The notes under the pieces were generated by a model that had not been told where the DNA came from, searched no databases, and saw only the letters and a list, made by a program, of their open reading frames with translations. Below, piece after piece: positions 43,071 to 44,829 of a DNA stretch of 44,829 nucleotides (its first letter is position 1; each line of letters begins with the position of its first letter). The DNA is taken from NCBI GenBank assembly GCA_011321845.1, contig DROQ01000172.1, positions 1 to 44,829 on the forward strand, written 5' to 3'. Made by a program: the position numbers and the translations under genes. Source of the stretch: Planctomycetota bacterium (GTDB taxonomy: Bacteria; Planctomycetota; UBA1135; GCA-002748355).

Positions 43071-43199
43071 TGCACCGGGGAATGCGCCCTGGAACAAGGG
43101 TGCTTCGTCCTGGCGTCGAAAAGGAAACTTGGCAGAATCCGGGGAGCGGGATGGTTGCCACCGGTTTTCGGGCTGGGCTATGGGAACGAGGGGAAGGGA

Positions 43200-44537
43200 A
43201 TGAGCGAAGGGACGGCGATGTTGGAAGAGAAGGTCGAGCGGCCAAAGGGCGAGACGGGCGAGGGGAAGCGGCTCCTGCTCTTCGGGGCTTCGCCCGACAC
43301 TGGCAACATGGGGGTCAACGCCCTCTGCTACTCGACGCTGCGGGCCGTCGCAAGGGTCTACCCCGAGGCCGAGGTCGTGGTCTTCGACTATGGCCGGGGG
43401 GTGCGCCAGGACAGCACACCGCTGGAGGGGCGGGACTTCGGTTTTCTGCGCGCAGGGATGCATCATTCGAAGCGGTTTTATCGCCCTGAAAACCTCTGGA
43501 TGCTCCACAAGCGGCTCAAGTTCGGGTTTCCGGACAACGAGATCTCCTGTTTGATCCGGAGCGCCGACCTCGCTCTGGACCTGAGTGCGGGGGATAGTTT
43601 CACCGATCTCTATGGACAAAAGCGCTTCAACGGCGTCGCCTTGACCAAGCTCTGCGCCCTGGACGCGGGGGTGCCGCTGGCCCTGCTTCCCCAGACCTAC
43701 GGTCCCTTCAACGATCCCGGCAACCTCGCCAAGGCACGGGCCCTGATCAGCCGGAGCACCTGCGCCTGGTCCCGGGATCCCGAGGGCTTCGCCATTTTGA
43801 ACGAGCTGGCGAGGAGCGAGGCGGAGAAGGCCAAACTCCACAGCGGCATCGACATGGCCTTTGGTTTGGAGCCGAGGAAGCCCGCCGGCGATCTTCCGCC
43901 GACCCTGGAGTCCTGGTTGGAGTCCAGGGACCAGCCGCTCTTCGGTCTCAACGTGAGCGGATTGATCTACCACGACCCGGAGCGAGCCAAGACAGCCTTC
44001 TCCTTCAAGGCCGACTACCTCAAGATCATCGATCAGCTCCTTGCGCGCATCCTGGAGGAGAACGAGGGAAGAGTCCTGCTCGTTCCCCACGTACTCACCC
44101 CCAAGGGGCATTACGAGTCCGACCTCGAAGCCTCCGAGAAAGCCAAGGCCAAGCTCCCATCGACCTTGCAAGAGCGCGTGCAGGTGCTCCCCACCGACTA
44201 CGACCAGAGCCAGCTCAAATGGTTCATCAGCCAATGCGACTGGTTCTGCGGGACACGCATGCACTCGACCATCGCCGGCCTCTCGACCGCGACGCCGACC
44301 GCCGCCATCGCCTACTCGCTCAAGACCCGGGGCGTGTTCAAAACCATGAACTGCGAGGCCGAAGTCGCCGACCCTCGCCACCAGGACGAAGAGGCCGTCG
44401 TTTCCCAGCTCCTGAGCAGCCTCGGCCGGCGCCAGGCTCTGCGCGAAATCCTGGTCCCCGCCAAAAAAACCATCGAGCAGCGCTGGGAGGAGCAGGCGCG
44501 CAGCTTCCTGACTCTGCCGATCCGAAACACTCGCTGA
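43200..44537 (+). CDS. Polysaccharide pyruvyl transferase family protein (CsaB/WcaK-like)
   Basis: 445 aa from the ATG at 43200 (AGGGGAAGGGA immediately before). Family pattern: LLLFGASPDTGNMGVNALCYSTL at the N-terminus, LALDLSAGDSFTDLYG, LLPQTYGPF, and near the C-terminus CDWFCGTRMHSTIAGLSTATPTAAIAYS, the usual S/G-R-x-H-x3-A signature. Such enzymes transfer pyruvyl groups from phosphoenolpyruvate to surface glycans or act in related steps. It is in the same chromosomal region as the glycosyltransferase/epimerase genes but not in an operon with them. Specificity is unknown. Confidence 0.85.
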   Translation: MSEGTAMLEEKVERPKGETGEGKRLLLFGASPDTGNMGVNALCYSTLRAVARVYPEAEVVVFDYGRGVRQDSTPLEGRDFGFLRAGMHHSKRFYRPENLWMLHKRLKFGFPDNEISCLIRSADLALDLSAGDSFTDLYGQKRFNGVALTKLCALDAGVPLALLPQTYGPFNDPGNLAKARALISRSTCAWSRDPEGFAILNELARSEAEKAKLHSGIDMAFGLEPRKPAGDLPPTLESWLESRDQPLFGLNVSGLIYHDPERAKTAFSFKADYLKIIDQLLARILEENEGRVLLVPHVLTPKGHYESDLEASEKAKAKLPSTLQERVQVLPTDYDQSQLKWFISQCDWFCGTRMHSTIAGLSTATPTAAIAYSLKTRGVFKTMNCEAEVADPRHQDEEAVVSQLLSSLGRRQALREILVPAKKTIEQRWEEQARSFLTLPIRNTR

Positions 44538-44603
44538 CTGGGAATTGCATTCCCAAGAGATCCTGCAAATGGGAAGGGGTCCGGTGGGATCCCAGACCTC
44601 GGA

Positions 44604-44829
44604 TCATTCGGGTTTCAACCCAAAGTGGAGGGCGTCCAAAAGGCTTTCCACGATCCCCCATGCCGCAAAGTTGAAAGGGGTCATCATGGATCCTCCCTTG
44701 TGGTCGATGACGAGAAGACCCCGCTTTGTCTTGTTCGATGGCATTCTTCGCATGTTCCATTGTTCGGGACCCAGCCATTTCTCCATTGTTTTGAAATCGG
44801 GGATCTTGAAGGAAGGATCCGGAGTCCCG
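44604..44829 (-). CDS. 3' end of an unknown gene running off the right edge
   Basis: The minus-strand frame is open from the window edge to a stop at 44604 (about 74 residues visible). The sequence ends DHKGGSMMTPFNFAAWGIVESLLDALHFGLKPE in composition terms: aromatic, mixed hydrophobic and not repetitive, unlike typical shadow frames. An internal Met at 44786 gives the shorter 60-aa version, but coding may begin outside the window. I do not recognise the protein. It is convergent with the pyruvyl-transferase gene; a small inverted repeat TGGGAA/TTCCCA at 44539-44555 lies between them. Confidence 0.5.
   Translation of the reverse strand, partial: GTPDPSFKIPDFKTMEKWLGPEQWNMRRMPSNKTKRGLLVIDHKGGSMMTPFNFAAWGIVESLLDALHFGLKPE

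Overview
The window is GC-rich bacterial chromosome from a lineage with large secreted proteins. I infer Planctomycetota, near the poorly studied marine clades. The main clue is the long secreted enzymes with family-specific C-terminal modules: the S8 protease has a GCPGTG-type motif and a tail of the kind 'GLSNTSYGGIPLPLD...GC'. Further hints are two paralogous secreted proteins of no known family and an OprP-type porin, which implies an outer membrane. I see no phage genes, transposases, rRNA or CRISPR. This is core and lineage-specific chromosome, not an island.

Layout. 1-313: G-rich edge with a palindromic REP-like repeat. 314-2562 (minus): an aminotransferase translationally coupled to an OB-fold/DEDD exonuclease. 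2718-11625 (plus): a membrane-anchored unknown protein, tRNA-Leu(GAG) with terminator, a tandem pair of secreted paralogues, an anchored 185-aa protein, a SirB1-like protein and PilT. 11654-11900: a decaying 74-bp tandem repeat. 11875-16259 (minus): a TrmJ-like methyltransferase followed by a tightly overlapped SDR / enoyl-CoA hydratase / RidA / CoA-ligase / 69-aa protein operon that looks like an aromatic or aminoaromatic acyl-CoA pathway. 16383-17648 (plus): porin. 17664-29720 (minus): a subtilase, then isocitrate dehydrogenase, an IscU-like protein, a 50-aa lipoprotein, LysA, a glycosyltransferase, AsnB, an epimerase, Pta, a lone AtuA C-terminal domain and an SDR. Several of these genes overlap by 4-8 nt.

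29901-44829: a DAACS symporter with an apparent PDZ domain inserted after TM1, a HEAT-repeat protein, an M64 metallopeptidase with CARDB domain, a TlpA-like thioredoxin followed by an 822-aa secreted protein with a perfect metzincin motif, an RluA-family pseudouridine synthase coupled to bS21, a lipoprotein D-aminoacylase, a pyruvyl-transferase-family protein, and the 3' end of an unknown gene at the right edge.

The most unusual items are the PDZ-containing symporter, the metzincin-like unknown protein, the paralogous secreted pair with different codon use, the RidA-containing CoA operon with its tiny terminal gene, and the 74-bp repeat that has copied the end of that tiny gene. All functional calls rest on motifs read by eye. 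No database search was possible.
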